Assembly: GCA_947311515.1 (NCBI GenBank)
Contig: CAMZLB010000052.1
Location: forward strand, 1-35,428
Reading direction: 5' to 3'
Length of the DNA stretch: 35,428 nt
From: Candidatus Moraniibacteriota bacterium
GTDB lineage: Bacteria; Patescibacteriota; Minisyncoccia; Moranbacterales; GCA-2747515
Shown: positions 16,105 through 25,407 of the stretch, in pieces
Numbering within the stretch: the first letter of the stretch is position 1
Layout of the letters: each line of letters starts with the position of its first letter
The notes under the pieces: model-generated
Seen by the model: only the letters and a program-made list of their open reading frames with translations
Databases searched by the model: none
What the model was told of the DNA's origin: nothing
Program-made: the position numbers and the translations under genes

Positions 16105-17709
16105 ATGAAACAAAATACATTAAACATTGTTATGATTATACTCATAGCATTAGTTATATCTATTGGCATATTTAAGATAATAGACACTTCTCCAGAAATT
16201 GCAGAAAATAAAGAAGATATTAATATTAAGATAAAACAAGAAATAGTGGATGGTAACATGGGTAATTTGTATGCATGTAAAGAAGGTAATAAATTATATA
16301 TAAATAAAATTAATAATGATATAATTGACATAACAATTATTCACTCAGATGAGACCTATAGTTCCATTGTATTAAAAAGAAAAGATACAGATGGTAAAGT
16401 TATTTATGCAGATGAGTACAATAAACATAAATTATCTTTTGTAAAAAAGAAAGCTTCATTTACTATAAATGATAAAAAAGTAGCAACTTCTTGTAAGATC
16501 ATAAGTAAGAAGGAACTTGATTTACCTGAATTATTTGATAAAACAAATGCTATAAATAGTCTATCAGATAGGATGGATTATATGCTATATGGAGATCCAG
16601 CATTTAATCGTGTAGTTGTCATGAAACTTTCTACTTTTGAAAAAGTTGCAGAATTTGAAATTGAAGGAGAAAATGTTTATTGTACTGATCATGTGAGTGA
16701 TAAAAAGTCGTATGTTATACCAAGAGGCAGTGATTTCGTTCAAATAATGAAAGGAAATGCAAGAGAAGGTTTTGAATTGGGTAAAAAAATTAAATTACCA
16801 TTTTATCCAAGAACAGGAGCAAAGAATGATTTTATTGATTTAGAATTGATTAGTAGTAAAAATAAGGCAATGTTTGCTATTTTAGACTTAAAAACTGATA
16901 AAGTTTTATATATTGGTGGAAAGAATGAAGTTACTGATGTGGTTGCTGCATATGGAGGAAAAAATTCAACTGGACATGCAAAATGGATATCAGCAAATTA
17001 TTTTATTTTTTCTGACAGGTCTACGAATGAATTATCTTTGTATCATGTTTCTAGAAAGTCTTCAGAAGAAATCGAAGTTATAAAAACAGATTCTGTTAAA
17101 TTATCTTTTTCAGTGCATACATTTTTTGATATTAAGATAAAATCAGAAGATATTTATGAATTCTATGCTACTTTAGAGGGTGATGATAAGAATAATGGAG
17201 GCGTTGTTGAAATTTTTGTAAATAATGGTAAATTAACTGTTGGTAGAACAGTTATATCTTCAGGAGGAGTTCATCATGCTGAAGCACATCCAACTAAGGA
17301 TTTAATATATATACCGACTGGAAATGGATTTTTAGATATAGTAGATGAAAATACAATGAAGGTTGTAAAAACTATTAAAACCGGTAAAGGTTCTGGGCAT
17401 GTTATATGGGTTCAGGAACACAATATTGCGTTAATTCTTAATCATAATGACACTTACATAACTGTAGTTGACATGGAAAAGCATAAGAAAATAAAAAATA
17501 TAGAAGTGGCAAAAGATAATCCAAAATATGACACAATGTTACAGTCTCATAGTACAAGAGTTAGTCCTGATAGTAAGTATTATTATGGATTTGCAACAGA
17601 TAATGGAACATTTTTTCGTGTCAATTTAGAAAAATTGGAATTAGATAAGGAGTTATATGTAGGAGGAACGCCGAAGCAAGCATCGCAACCTTCTGAGTTA
17701 AATGGTTAA
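16105..17709 (+). CDS. membrane-anchored beta-propeller protein (YncE/cytochrome-d1-like repeats, no heme motif)
   Basis: 534 aa. An N-terminal hydrophobic anchor (about 7-25, IVMIILIALVISIGIFKI) places the rest outside the membrane. From about residue 150 the protein is built of short beta-rich repeats such as HHAEAHPTKDLIYIPTGNG and GHVIWVQEHNIALILNHND. This pattern is typical of seven-bladed YncE/cytochrome-d1-type propellers. There is no CxxCH heme site. Several paired histidines (HHAEAH, SGHVIW, QSHSTR) could bind metal. Function unknown. It is preceded by repeat copy B and a TATAAT at 16044-16049. Confidence 0.65.
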   Translation: MKQNTLNIVMIILIALVISIGIFKIIDTSPEIAENKEDINIKIKQEIVDGNMGNLYACKEGNKLYINKINNDIIDITIIHSDETYSSIVLKRKDTDGKVIYADEYNKHKLSFVKKKASFTINDKKVATSCKIISKKELDLPELFDKTNAINSLSDRMDYMLYGDPAFNRVVVMKLSTFEKVAEFEIEGENVYCTDHVSDKKSYVIPRGSDFVQIMKGNAREGFELGKKIKLPFYPRTGAKNDFIDLELISSKNKAMFAILDLKTDKVLYIGGKNEVTDVVAAYGGKNSTGHAKWISANYFIFSDRSTNELSLYHVSRKSSEEIEVIKTDSVKLSFSVHTFFDIKIKSEDIYEFYATLEGDDKNNGGVVEIFVNNGKLTVGRTVISSGGVHHAEAHPTKDLIYIPTGNGFLDIVDENTMKVVKTIKTGKGSGHVIWVQEHNIALILNHNDTYITVVDMEKHKKIKNIEVAKDNPKYDTMLQSHSTRVSPDSKYYYGFATDNGTFFRVNLEKLELDKELYVGGTPKQASQPSELNG

Positions 17710-17824
17710 ATATTGCTGCAATTCATAACATAAAATATTTATAAAAACGGAATAATTCTGCTAGATTGAAATAGTTATCTGAATATAAATATATTAAGAT
17801 AATGGTAAAAGGTTCTAAGTTTAC

Positions 17825-17852
17825 TTGACAAGACTAATAAATGTGCTATTAT
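17825..17852 (+). promoter_or_regulatory. promoter of the L,D-transpeptidase gene
   Basis: TTGACA (17825-17830) is followed after 16 bp by TATTAT (17847-17852) with an upstream TGC extension. The start would be near 17859, about 57 bases before the ATG. Confidence 0.55.
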
Positions 17853-17915
17853 ATAGATATTAGTGAATGATTTAAGTAATTAAATTATTCGATTTTTCAT
17901 TCAAAATTTATTTAA

Positions 17916-19202
17916 ATGGTTCATAATGTAAAGATAAATTGGTGTATGACGGTAGTTAAAAATAAATTTTTTTTAACTAAAATTTATAGTTTTTACAAAA
18001 AAATAAAAAAGAGTCATTTGCGTACTTTTAATTTTTATTTTAAGCAAAAAATGTTAATAGTGGCAATGGTATTCTTGCCCATGGTTTCAATAACGTCTAT
18101 TTTTTATAGTCAAAAATTACCTAGAGAATCTTATATTTACGATAGTGAATTTCATATTTCTACATCTACAGGAGATATATTGAAAATAGATGAAAGTATT
18201 AATTTTTCATTCATAAAAAGTCAGATACATACAAAAGTTGAAGTATTTCCAGATATTCCAGTTAAAATAATTTGGAATACTAACAAAACAGAGCTTAACA
18301 TTGAACCAGTTAAGACGTGGGGGGAATTTGAATCATACGAAGTAGTTTTAACAAAGTATCTAGATGATGATAATAGTGATGATAAAAGTTCTTCAACTGC
18401 TGTTTATAAATTTAATGTTGAAGAAAAACCTAAAATATTAAAAAGTATTCCGAAAATAGGATCAAAAAAGTCTGTTCTTGAAAATAATAATATAATTAGA
18501 GTTTTTTTTGATAGAAGTATCTCAAATTATGAATTTTTTGTTAAAATAGAGAATAATGAGATATTAAAAACAGATTTTAATTCAGATAATAATTCATTAA
18601 CTATAATATTGAAAGATTCTATAAAAGCAAAGCAGAATTTAGAGATTTCTATTTTTGGAAGATATGATTTTTTAAAAGATGAGATAGATGTTTTAGGCAC
18701 AATATCCATGGAAGTTATTCCTTCTAAGCCAAATAGTTGGCCAATAGATAAAGAAGATAGGTTAAATATTGCGTCAGAATCGACGATACCTTATATTGGT
18801 GATGGTAAATATATTGATGTAAATCTTGAATCTCATATAACAACCCTGTATAGTGATGGAGAAATAATACATCAGTTTATAAATTCGCCTGGAGCCAAAG
18901 ACTCTCCTACAATAAAAGGAGTTTTTAAGGTAAAAGCCAAAGCATTAAAACCAATATCTAATACATTTAAGGTATTTCTGCCTTACTGGATATCGTTTAC
19001 TGATGATGGAATGTATGGATTACATAGCTTAGTTGAATGGCCTGCTAATCATCCAGATTTTCCTAATTCTCCAGGGGGTGGCAAGGAATCTATAAGAAGT
19101 ATAGACAAAGCAATTTCACCAGGATGCATTAGACACACTGATCAAGATTCAAAATTAATTTATGAGTGGGCAGAAATAGGAACTGTTATTTACATATATT
19201 AA
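17916..19202 (+). CDS. L,D-transpeptidase (YkuD family), membrane-anchored
   Basis: 428 aa. It would form 3-3 cross-links in peptidoglycan or attach proteins to it outside the membrane. A basic start is followed by one hydrophobic helix (about 48-66, MLIVAMVFLPMVSITSIFYS), then Ig/Big-like beta domains (about 80-270) and the YkuD catalytic domain (about 295-428). The active site has GLHSL (His about 370) and SPGCIRHTD with the nucleophile Cys404. The usual SHGC is SPGC here, a known variant. The start is uncertain; the ATG at 17946 would also preserve the anchor. A strong terminator follows. Confidence 0.85.
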   Translation: MVHNVKINWCMTVVKNKFFLTKIYSFYKKIKKSHLRTFNFYFKQKMLIVAMVFLPMVSITSIFYSQKLPRESYIYDSEFHISTSTGDILKIDESINFSFIKSQIHTKVEVFPDIPVKIIWNTNKTELNIEPVKTWGEFESYEVVLTKYLDDDNSDDKSSSTAVYKFNVEEKPKILKSIPKIGSKKSVLENNNIIRVFFDRSISNYEFFVKIENNEILKTDFNSDNNSLTIILKDSIKAKQNLEISIFGRYDFLKDEIDVLGTISMEVIPSKPNSWPIDKEDRLNIASESTIPYIGDGKYIDVNLESHITTLYSDGEIIHQFINSPGAKDSPTIKGVFKVKAKALKPISNTFKVFLPYWISFTDDGMYGLHSLVEWPANHPDFPNSPGGGKESIRSIDKAISPGCIRHTDQDSKLIYEWAEIGTVIYIY

Positions 19203-19228
19203 ACTCAAAGAAGTATAAAAGATAAATT

Positions 19229-19262
19229 AAAAAACACCATTATTTTGAAAAAGGTGTTTTTT
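19229..19262 (+). terminator. intrinsic terminator after the L,D-transpeptidase gene
   Basis: AAAAAACACC (19229-19238) pairs perfectly with GGTGTTTTTT (19253-19262). It works on either strand and also shields the minus-strand peptide gene at 19288. Confidence 0.85.
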
Positions 19263-19287
19263 AAAACAATGATAACACAAAGTCTTA

Positions 19288-19401
19288 TTAGGCTAGTGTA
19301 TTAACAACATAATCTGCTAAAAATAATCCTACTAACAGAGCGAATACTCCAAAAAGAATCATGTTATGTCGATTTTCTGAGTTATTTTTGTTTTTATTCA
19401 T
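19288..19401 (-). CDS. 37-aa single-helix membrane peptide
   Basis: Minus-strand ATG at 19401 opens a 37-codon frame: a polar start (MNKNKNNSENRHN), then a hydrophobic helix (MILFGVFALLVGLFLADYVV) ending NTLA before TAA. On its strand, TTGTATAAT lies about 33 bases upstream as an extended -10-like box. The leader is A/T-rich without a Shine-Dalgarno, the local norm. A terminator sits at its 3' end. It is probably a real small membrane protein of unknown role. Confidence 0.55.
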   Translation of the reverse strand: MNKNKNNSENRHNMILFGVFALLVGLFLADYVVNTLA

Positions 19402-19460
19402 AATAAAATATTAATTACTTACTTATATTATACAATACAATTTGAAAATTTAAAAGCATA

Positions 19461-19494
19461 TATAAAAACATGAAGTTTACTCCATGTTTTTATA
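19461..19494 (-). terminator. terminator of the prx-sod operon
   Basis: TATAAAAACATG (19461-19472) pairs perfectly with CATGTTTTTATA (19483-19494). On the minus strand it follows the sod stop by about 15 bases. Confidence 0.8.
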
Positions 19495-19508
19495 TGGTTA
19501 AAATCTAG

Positions 19509-20081
19509 TTATACTTCAAATCTATTACTTACTATGCTCCAGTTAATTGATTTCATAAATGTTTGTATATAGGAAGCTCTATCCATCTCATAATCAAGTA
19601 TATAAGCATGTTCAAATACATCCATGACTAATAAAGGCACTGTACCAACTAAATGACCTAAGTCATGTTCTCCAATCCAAATATTAAATAATTCATCAGA
19701 TTGTTTGTCATATAAAAATACAACCCATCCAATTCCTCTCATTTTACCAATAGCTTCAAAATCTTCTTGCCATTGATCGAAGTTACCATAAATCTCATTC
19801 AACTTCATGCCTAATTTAGAATTTTCCAGTAAATCAGTTGGATTAGAAGTTAGTCCATCAAAATATAATTCATGCATTCTCATACCATTCCATTCCCATC
19901 CTAACCTTCTTTGAGTCTCAGCATGTTCAGGTGTTCCAAATTCCAGAACATCTAGTTTATCGATTAATTTATTTGTATTTGCAACATATCCTTTATATAA
20001 GCCAAAATGATTATTTAAGAGAGACTTACTAAACCCAGATATACCCAGTAAATTAGTATAGTCTTTTTCTGTATAAGTCAT
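19509..20081 (-). CDS. superoxide dismutase, Fe/Mn family
   Basis: 190 aa. It dismutates superoxide to oxygen and peroxide in the cytosol. The four metal ligands are in place: His25 in NNHFGLYKGYV, His70 in NGMRMHELYF, Asp154 and His158 in LVMDVFEHAYILDY. The second-ligand motif differs from the common GGHxNH form and belongs to the WNGMRLHEYYF-like branch, so Fe or Mn preference cannot be read. It starts 1 base after the stop of the peroxiredoxin gene, so the two form one oxidative-stress operon whose peroxide product would be removed by its partner. Confidence 0.93.
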   Translation of the reverse strand: MTYTEKDYTNLLGISGFSKSLLNNHFGLYKGYVANTNKLIDKLDVLEFGTPEHAETQRRLGWEWNGMRMHELYFDGLTSNPTDLLENSKLGMKLNEIYGNFDQWQEDFEAIGKMRGIGWVVFLYDKQSDELFNIWIGEHDLGHLVGTVPLLVMDVFEHAYILDYEMDRASYIQTFMKSINWSIVSNRFEV

Positions 20082-20082
20082 A

Positions 20083-20706
20083 TTAAATTTTATTTATTAA
20101 ATCAACTCCTGGAGTTAAAGTAGCTTTTCCTGGTTGCCAATTTGCAGGACATACTTTATCACCATGTTCCGCTACAAATTGAGCAGCTTTAATTTTTCTA
20201 ACAGTTTCAGATACATTTCTACCAATGCTATTATCATTTACTTCATAGGCCTTTAATATTCCATCAGGATCTACTATAAATGTGCCTCTGAGTGCTAGAC
20301 CTTCTTCTGGTAGGTAAATTCCACATGCTCTAGTTAGATTTCCAGTAGGATCTGCTCCCATAGGGAATCTTACTTGTCCTACAGCTTCGCTTTGATCATG
20401 CCAAGCTTTATGAGAAAAGGCTGTGTCTGTAGAAATACTTATAACTTCTGTATTCATTTCTTTTAATTCTTCGTAATGTTTAGCCATGTCTTCAATTTCT
20501 GTGGGACAAACAAATGTAAAATCAGCTGGATAAAAGAATAGTATCAGCCATTTTCCTCTATAATCAGATAAGTTTACTTTTTTTATTTCTCCATTTTGAT
20601 AAATTTCAATGGGCATATCTACAATGTGTTTTCCAATTACTGGTAGATCATTTTCGAAATAATAGTCTGAATGGTCCTCTTCTAATTCTTGTGTATGATT
20701 TGTCAT
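20083..20706 (-). CDS. 2-Cys peroxiredoxin (AhpC/Prx1 type)
   Basis: 207 aa. It reduces hydrogen peroxide and organic peroxides. The peroxidatic Cys67 lies in FYPADFTFVCPTEI and the resolving Cys186 in GDKVCPANWQPG, so this is a typical 2-Cys enzyme. Asp/Thr/Arg active-site partners are present. A 20-residue acidic N-terminal extension is unusual. No AhpF or thioredoxin reductase is nearby, so the reductant is not known from this window. It is the first gene of the operon with sod, driven by a clear promoter at 20738-20765. Confidence 0.94.
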   Translation of the reverse strand: MTNHTQELEEDHSDYYFENDLPVIGKHIVDMPIEIYQNGEIKKVNLSDYRGKWLILFFYPADFTFVCPTEIEDMAKHYEELKEMNTEVISISTDTAFSHKAWHDQSEAVGQVRFPMGADPTGNLTRACGIYLPEEGLALRGTFIVDPDGILKAYEVNDNSIGRNVSETVRKIKAAQFVAEHGDKVCPANWQPGKATLTPGVDLINKI

Positions 20707-20737
20707 AGTTTTTAATTTAATTTATGTTACATTATTA

Positions 20738-20765
20738 ATAATAAACTATATTATTTAATAGTCAA
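20738..20765 (-). promoter_or_regulatory. promoter of the prx-sod operon
   Basis: On the minus strand TTGACT (20765-20760) and TATTAT (20743-20738) are separated by 16 bp. No PerR/OxyR-type site is evident. Confidence 0.5.
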
Positions 20766-20855
20766 TATTTTTTAGATTTCTATTTTATGTTGTATACTAT
20801 ATAAGTAAGCTGGTAGATTTTAAGCTTTGACTTTAATTAACATAATAAGAATAGA

Positions 20856-21854
20856 ATGAATAAAGAATTATTGAAAGAAGTGGCCAATAAAATGGTTGCT
20901 TCAGGAAAAGGAATACTTGCAATAGATGAGTCTCATGGAACATGTGAAAAAAGATTTGTAGCATTAAATGTTTCTTTTGAGGAGAAAAGTAGACAAAATT
21001 ATAGAGAATTGTTAGTTACAACCAAGGGAATAGAGGAAGCAGTTTCTGGATATATCTTATTTGATGAAACAATAAGACAAAAAACAACAGAAGGTGAAAA
21101 ATTTGTTGATATTCTATCAAAAAAAGGAATTTTATCTGGTATAAAAGTAGATAAAGGTGCAAAGGATTTAGCGTTATCAGATGGAGAAAAAGTTACGGAA
21201 GGACTTGATGGTTTAAGAGAACGACTTGTAGAATATAAAGAGTTAGGAGCTTCTTTTGCGAAATGGCGTGCAGTTATAATAATAGATGAACAAAATAATT
21301 TACCAACAAATTCCTGCATAGTTTCAAATACTCACGCACTTGCGAGATACGCTGCTTTATGTCAAGAAGTTGGAATAGTTCCAATGGTAGAACCTGAAAT
21401 ATTATTAGATGGAAATCATTCTATAGAATTATGCAGGGAAGTTAGTGAAAAGACTTGGATTGAATTATTTAAGCAATTAGAACTTTTGAATGTATATTTA
21501 CCAGGTACAATTTTGAAAACTTCCATGATTTTGCCAGGAATAAATAATAAAAATCAGGCTTCAGATGAAATAATTGCAAAAGAAACTATTGAAAGTTTTA
21601 AGAAAGTTGTACCAAAAGATCTTGCTGGTATCGTATTTTTGTCAGGTGGACAAACCGCAGAGGAATCAACAAATAGACTTGCAAAAATGAATGAATTATA
21701 TAACGATTTACCTTGGCCAGTATCATTTTCGTATGGAAGAGGAATACAGCAACCAGCGTTAGAACTTTGGGCAAAGGATGCGAAAAAAAATTATAAATTA
21801 GCACAACAAGCACTTCTAGAAAGAGCAATAGCAAATGGAAGAGTTGTTAAATAA
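20856..21854 (+). CDS. class I fructose-1,6-bisphosphate aldolase
   Basis: 332 aa. It cleaves fructose-1,6-bisphosphate to dihydroxyacetone phosphate and glyceraldehyde-3-phosphate in glycolysis. It is the eukaryote-like Schiff-base type: KGILAIDESHGTCEKR (about 18-33), KVDKGAK, KWRAV, and the Schiff-base Lys221 in LPGTILKTSMILPG. Other features are LSGGQTAEEST and SYGRGIQQPAL near the phosphate site. The C-terminus is shortened and lacks the last Tyr tail of animal aldolases. The leader is about 50 bases behind TATACT (20793-20798). A mini-membrane gene follows after 5 bp. Confidence 0.94.
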   Translation: MNKELLKEVANKMVASGKGILAIDESHGTCEKRFVALNVSFEEKSRQNYRELLVTTKGIEEAVSGYILFDETIRQKTTEGEKFVDILSKKGILSGIKVDKGAKDLALSDGEKVTEGLDGLRERLVEYKELGASFAKWRAVIIIDEQNNLPTNSCIVSNTHALARYAALCQEVGIVPMVEPEILLDGNHSIELCREVSEKTWIELFKQLELLNVYLPGTILKTSMILPGINNKNQASDEIIAKETIESFKKVVPKDLAGIVFLSGGQTAEESTNRLAKMNELYNDLPWPVSFSYGRGIQQPALELWAKDAKKNYKLAQQALLERAIANGRVVK

Positions 21855-21859
21855 AAATT

Positions 21860-22066
21860 ATGGAATTAAAGGAGATAAAACAAATACTACAAAATCAAGA
21901 AAAGAAAATCGACTCTATGGCTAAGGATCTACATAGAATTAAGCAATTTTTTCTGTGGTCTTTTGTTGCAACTATAGTTACATTTGTTCTTCCTATGATA
22001 GGAGCTGTAATATTTATACCAATAATGTTAAAATCATACTTAGGAGCTTTTGATGGACTACTCTAA
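21860..22066 (+). CDS. 68-aa coiled-coil plus transmembrane mini-protein
   Basis: 68 aa. Residues 1-28 form an amphipathic, coiled-coil-like helix (MELKEIKQILQNQEKKIDSM), then a long hydrophobic stretch (about 31-55, FLWSFVATIVTFVLPMIGAV). It starts 5 bases after the aldolase stop, hence is probably co-transcribed. Similar helix-plus-anchor mini-proteins are, from memory, frequent in CPR genomes, with unknown function. A bidirectional terminator follows. Confidence 0.6.
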   Translation: MELKEIKQILQNQEKKIDSMAKDLHRIKQFFLWSFVATIVTFVLPMIGAVIFIPIMLKSYLGAFDGLL

Positions 22067-22075
22067 TGAGAGAAT

Positions 22076-22106
22076 AAAAAACACGACATTTTTTGTCCTG
22101 TTTTTT
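22076..22106. terminator. bidirectional terminator between convergent genes
   Basis: AAAAAACA-C-GACA (22076-22088) pairs with TGTC-C-TGTTTTTT (22094-22106) with one mismatch. It lies between the 68-aa gene and the minus-strand ubiA-family gene. Confidence 0.75.
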
Positions 22107-22117
22107 ATTTGACTTTA

Positions 22118-22999
22118 TTAAAATAAATTAAATAAAATTAAACTAGATATAGCACTATATAGAAAAGTTATTATAAAAATAAGTATTAATAAGCTAGAAG
22201 TTTTTGCTATATATTTAAGTTTTATTTTTACATTCAATACGAGAAAACAAGCGATACCAGAAATTGTAGATAGTAACCATAAAGATTTTAAATTTATTAG
22301 TATAGCACTAACTAAAAAAGAAATAAATAAATTAATTCCAATTATTTTTCTTGATTTATTCATTCCAAATAGTACAGGTATGGTTTTTATGTTGGCATAC
22401 TTATCTCCAGTGTAATCTTTTAAATCTTTTAAGGGTAAAGATAATGTATAACCTATTAACATTGATAATATAAAATCTAAAGGAATATATTTTAAATTAA
22501 TTAAATTGTCAAATGATGATAAAAATCCAATTATAATAATTAAAATTGAAGCACATGATGCAATAAAGGTTGCAACTAGTGGTATTTTCTTTAATCTTAA
22601 AGGATTCATATTATATATCCATGATAAACCATGATAACATGATATTAATATTAAAGTATTTTTAGAAATTAAAGCTGATAACAATAATGAAGTTATGAAT
22701 AGCAAAAAACCATAGATCAAACTTTGTTTAATAGTTAAAATACCCTTAGGTAAAGGTCTATGAGGATTTGAAATTTTATCAATTTCAATATCAGCTACAT
22801 CATTAAAAAAAACAGTACTAATCCAAGAAATAATTACTATTATACTTAATAATATTGTTGAATAAATATTTGGTAATTGAGTATTTGGTATATAAATATA
22901 TGAAAAGCCTATTCCAATAAACAAAAGTCCTATATGATATATAATTTGCAAAAAACGAAAATTTAAAATAAGTTCAAATATTTTAGGTTTTTTATTCAT
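22118..22999 (-). CDS. UbiA-family prenyltransferase
   Basis: 293 aa, mostly membrane helices (about eight). UbiA enzymes transfer a prenyl chain from a diphosphate to an aromatic or polar acceptor inside the membrane. The two Mg-diphosphate motifs are visible: NDVADIEIDKISNPHRPLPKG (Asn66, Asp67, Asp70, Asp74) and DLKDYTGDKYAN (about 195-206). The acceptor cannot be deduced: no quinone, heme or archaeal-type lipid genes are nearby. It is divergent from pcrA, with 98 bp between the starts; two TATAAT-like boxes lie on its side. Confidence 0.88.
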   Translation of the reverse strand: MNKKPKIFELILNFRFLQIIYHIGLLFIGIGFSYIYIPNTQLPNIYSTILLSIIVIISWISTVFFNDVADIEIDKISNPHRPLPKGILTIKQSLIYGFLLFITSLLLSALISKNTLILISCYHGLSWIYNMNPLRLKKIPLVATFIASCASILIIIIGFLSSFDNLINLKYIPLDFILSMLIGYTLSLPLKDLKDYTGDKYANIKTIPVLFGMNKSRKIIGINLFISFLVSAILINLKSLWLLSTISGIACFLVLNVKIKLKYIAKTSSLLILIFIITFLYSAISSLILFNLF

Positions 23000-23082
23000 G
23001 AAACATTATTAAAATAATAAATATTCTATTCAAAAGTTTATTATAATTATACTTCATAGAAGAGGTAACGACAATTTTTTTA

Positions 23083-23091
23083 TGTTACAAT
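23083..23091 (+). promoter_or_regulatory. extended -10 promoter implying a leaderless pcrA mRNA
   Basis: TGTTACAAT is TGnTATAAT with one change. Its last base is 7 bases before the A of the ATG at 23098, so transcription would start at or next to the initiation codon. Confidence 0.5.
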
Positions 23092-23097
23092 AAATAT

Positions 23098-25257
23098 ATG
23101 ACAAATTTACTTAAAGGACTAAATACACCACAAAAAGATGCTGTAAAAGCAAATAAGGGTCCTTTTTTGGTTATCGCTGGTGCAGGTTCAGGTAAGACAA
23201 CAGCTCTTACAAGAAGAGTTGCTTATTTGATATTGGAGAGAAAAGTATATCCGCACAATATATTAGCAGTGACTTTTACAAATAAAGCTGCAAAGGAAAT
23301 GAAGCAGAGAATCTCAGGTTTAATTGGAATCGATAATATGGTTCCTCTTGTAGGCACATTTCATAGTGTGTGTGTAAAAATTTTGAGAAATAACATATCA
23401 AATTTACATTATAGTTCAGATTTCACTATTTTAGATACTCAAGATACACAAGCTATAATAAGAAAGAAAATAAAAGAACTTAAATTACCATCAAAAAAAA
23501 TTACACCAAGAATGGTATTGAATAAAATATCTCATGCAAAGAATTTATTACTAACTCCAAAAGACATAGCGTTACAAGTTAAAGATAACTATGATAAAGA
23601 CATAGCAAATATTTACGATAAATATCAAGAATATCTATTTAAATCAAATTCTTTGGATTTTGATGATTTAATTAGATTAACGATTAAATTATTTAAACAG
23701 TTTCCAGAAATTTTAGAATCTTATCAAGAACGGTTTAAATACATATTAGTAGATGAGTATCAAGATACTAATTATGCACAATATACTTTTATAAATTTAC
23801 TTGCTAAAAATCATAAAAATATATTTGTAGTTGGTGATGATTGGCAAAGTATTTATAAATGGAGGGGTGCAGATATTAATAATATTTTAGATTTTGAAAA
23901 AGATTATTCAGGAGCTAAAATTATCAAACTTGAGCAAAATTATAGATCTACTCAAATTATATTAGATGCCGCATACTATGTAATAAAAGAAAATAATAAA
24001 AGAACAAATAAAAAAATTTGGACGAATCAAAGGGAGGGTCAAAAAATTATAGTTTTTGAAGCAAGTAATGAATCTCAAGAAGCTGCTTATATTTCAAAAA
24101 AAATATTGGAATATGTGGAAGATAATAAAAAAACATTTAATGATTTTGTTGTTCTATATAGAACAAATGCACAATCCAGAGTTATAGAGGAATATTTTTT
24201 AAAAAATGATATACCATATAGAATTGTGGGCGGTATTAAATTTTATGCTCGTAAAGAGATAAAAGATATTATTGCATATTTAAAATTAATAAAAAATCCA
24301 TATGATCAAACATCTCTTTTTCGTATTTTGGATGCAGTAAAAATAGGAATAGGGGAAAAAACTATAAATAAATGGATTATAGGAGCTAATAGATATAATA
24401 TGGATTTTATAACTTTTGCATTAAGTGAAAAGTTGGGAGAGTTTATAACAGTAAGTAGCAGAAGACAAAAAATAAAATATTTTTCACTCTTTATAAGAGA
24501 TATTAAAAAAAATAATATAGATTTAGATGTGTCTTTATTAATTCGTCATGTCTATGATAATAGTGGTTATAAATCTATCATAATGGATGGTACAGAAGAG
24601 GGAAATATTCGAGATGAAAATATCAAAGAATTATTATCTGTTTCTTCTAAGTATAAAAATATGGATAATCAACTCAATTTATTTTTAGAAGAAGTGGCAT
24701 TAGCTAGTGATTCAGATACTATTTTGGAAAATTTAGATAATGTTCATCTTATGACGTTACATAGTGCAAAAGGATTGGAGTTTCCTATAGTATTCATAAT
24801 AGGATTAGAAGAAGGATTACTTCCGCATGTAAATTCTATAAAAAATGAATCTGAGTTAGAAGAAGAAAGAAGGTTAATGTATGTGGGTATCACAAGAGCT
24901 AAAGAAGAAGTATTTTTATTATATGCTAACCAAAGAATGTTATTTGGTAACTTTAAGATAAATCTACCAAGTAGATTTATAAATGACATACCAAGTAAGT
25001 TGATAGAAAAAGATATAGCAAGAGGCTCTATGATTTTACTTGGTAATACAAAGAAAAAAGAAAGCAATATTAAGGATATTTATAAAATCCCAAAGGAAAA
25101 CCAAACTAACATAAAAAAAGGAATGAAGGTTATACATGCACAATTCGGTATAGGAGTTGTTCTTTATGTTGATAAGGATACCGTAAGTATCATATTTAAA
25201 GGTAAGGCAATCAAAAAGTTATCCAGGACTTATGCACAACTTACAATTGCTGAATAG
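23098..25257 (+). CDS. pcrA: ATP-dependent DNA helicase PcrA/UvrD
   Basis: 719 aa. It is a 3'-5' SF1 helicase for nucleotide excision repair, replication and removal of RecA filaments. Motif I is VIAGAGSGKTTALT (about 25-38), Ia VTFTNKAAKEMK, II LVDEYQDTN (about 217-225), III GDDWQSIYKWRGAD, IV LEQNYRST, V LHSAKGLEFPIVF and VI YVGITRAKEE. The C-terminal 50 residues form the PcrA Tudor-like domain (KVIHAQFGIGVVLYVD) that contacts RNA polymerase. Its last 40 bases contain DnaA-box-like 9-mers. The start codon may be leaderless. Confidence 0.96.
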   Translation: MTNLLKGLNTPQKDAVKANKGPFLVIAGAGSGKTTALTRRVAYLILERKVYPHNILAVTFTNKAAKEMKQRISGLIGIDNMVPLVGTFHSVCVKILRNNISNLHYSSDFTILDTQDTQAIIRKKIKELKLPSKKITPRMVLNKISHAKNLLLTPKDIALQVKDNYDKDIANIYDKYQEYLFKSNSLDFDDLIRLTIKLFKQFPEILESYQERFKYILVDEYQDTNYAQYTFINLLAKNHKNIFVVGDDWQSIYKWRGADINNILDFEKDYSGAKIIKLEQNYRSTQIILDAAYYVIKENNKRTNKKIWTNQREGQKIIVFEASNESQEAAYISKKILEYVEDNKKTFNDFVVLYRTNAQSRVIEEYFLKNDIPYRIVGGIKFYARKEIKDIIAYLKLIKNPYDQTSLFRILDAVKIGIGEKTINKWIIGANRYNMDFITFALSEKLGEFITVSSRRQKIKYFSLFIRDIKKNNIDLDVSLLIRHVYDNSGYKSIIMDGTEEGNIRDENIKELLSVSSKYKNMDNQLNLFLEEVALASDSDTILENLDNVHLMTLHSAKGLEFPIVFIIGLEEGLLPHVNSIKNESELEEERRLMYVGITRAKEEVFLLYANQRMLFGNFKINLPSRFINDIPSKLIEKDIARGSMILLGNTKKKESNIKDIYKIPKENQTNIKKGMKVIHAQFGIGVVLYVDKDTVSIIFKGKAIKKLSRTYAQLTIAE

Positions 25258-25308
25258 TGCTATTGTAGGTGTGTATAACCTGTGGATATGTGTACAACTT
25301 GTGGATAA
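25219..25308. promoter_or_regulatory. cluster of DnaA boxes (candidate replication or DnaA-titration site)
   Basis: Forward 9-mers: TTATCCAGG (25219, imperfect) and TTATGCACA (25230, perfect). Reverse 9-mers: TGTGTATAA (25270, perfect), TGTGGATAT (25281, one mismatch), TGTGTACAA (25289, one mismatch) and TGTGGATAA (25300, the strict consensus TTATCCACA). Start-to-start spacing is 11, then 11, 8 and 11 bp, helical-phase spacing. A further perfect TTATGCACA is at 25511. An A/T-only-like stretch (25309-25400) follows, resembling an unwinding element. Against oriC: flanking genes converge on this region and dnaA/dnaN are absent. Confidence 0.55.
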
Positions 25309-25407
25309 GTATTATTATAAATGTTAATTAAATTTTCTTTTTTTATTCTAAAAATATAATTTTGAAAATATGGATATTTTAAATTCTTATTCAAACCATC
25401 TCAAAAG

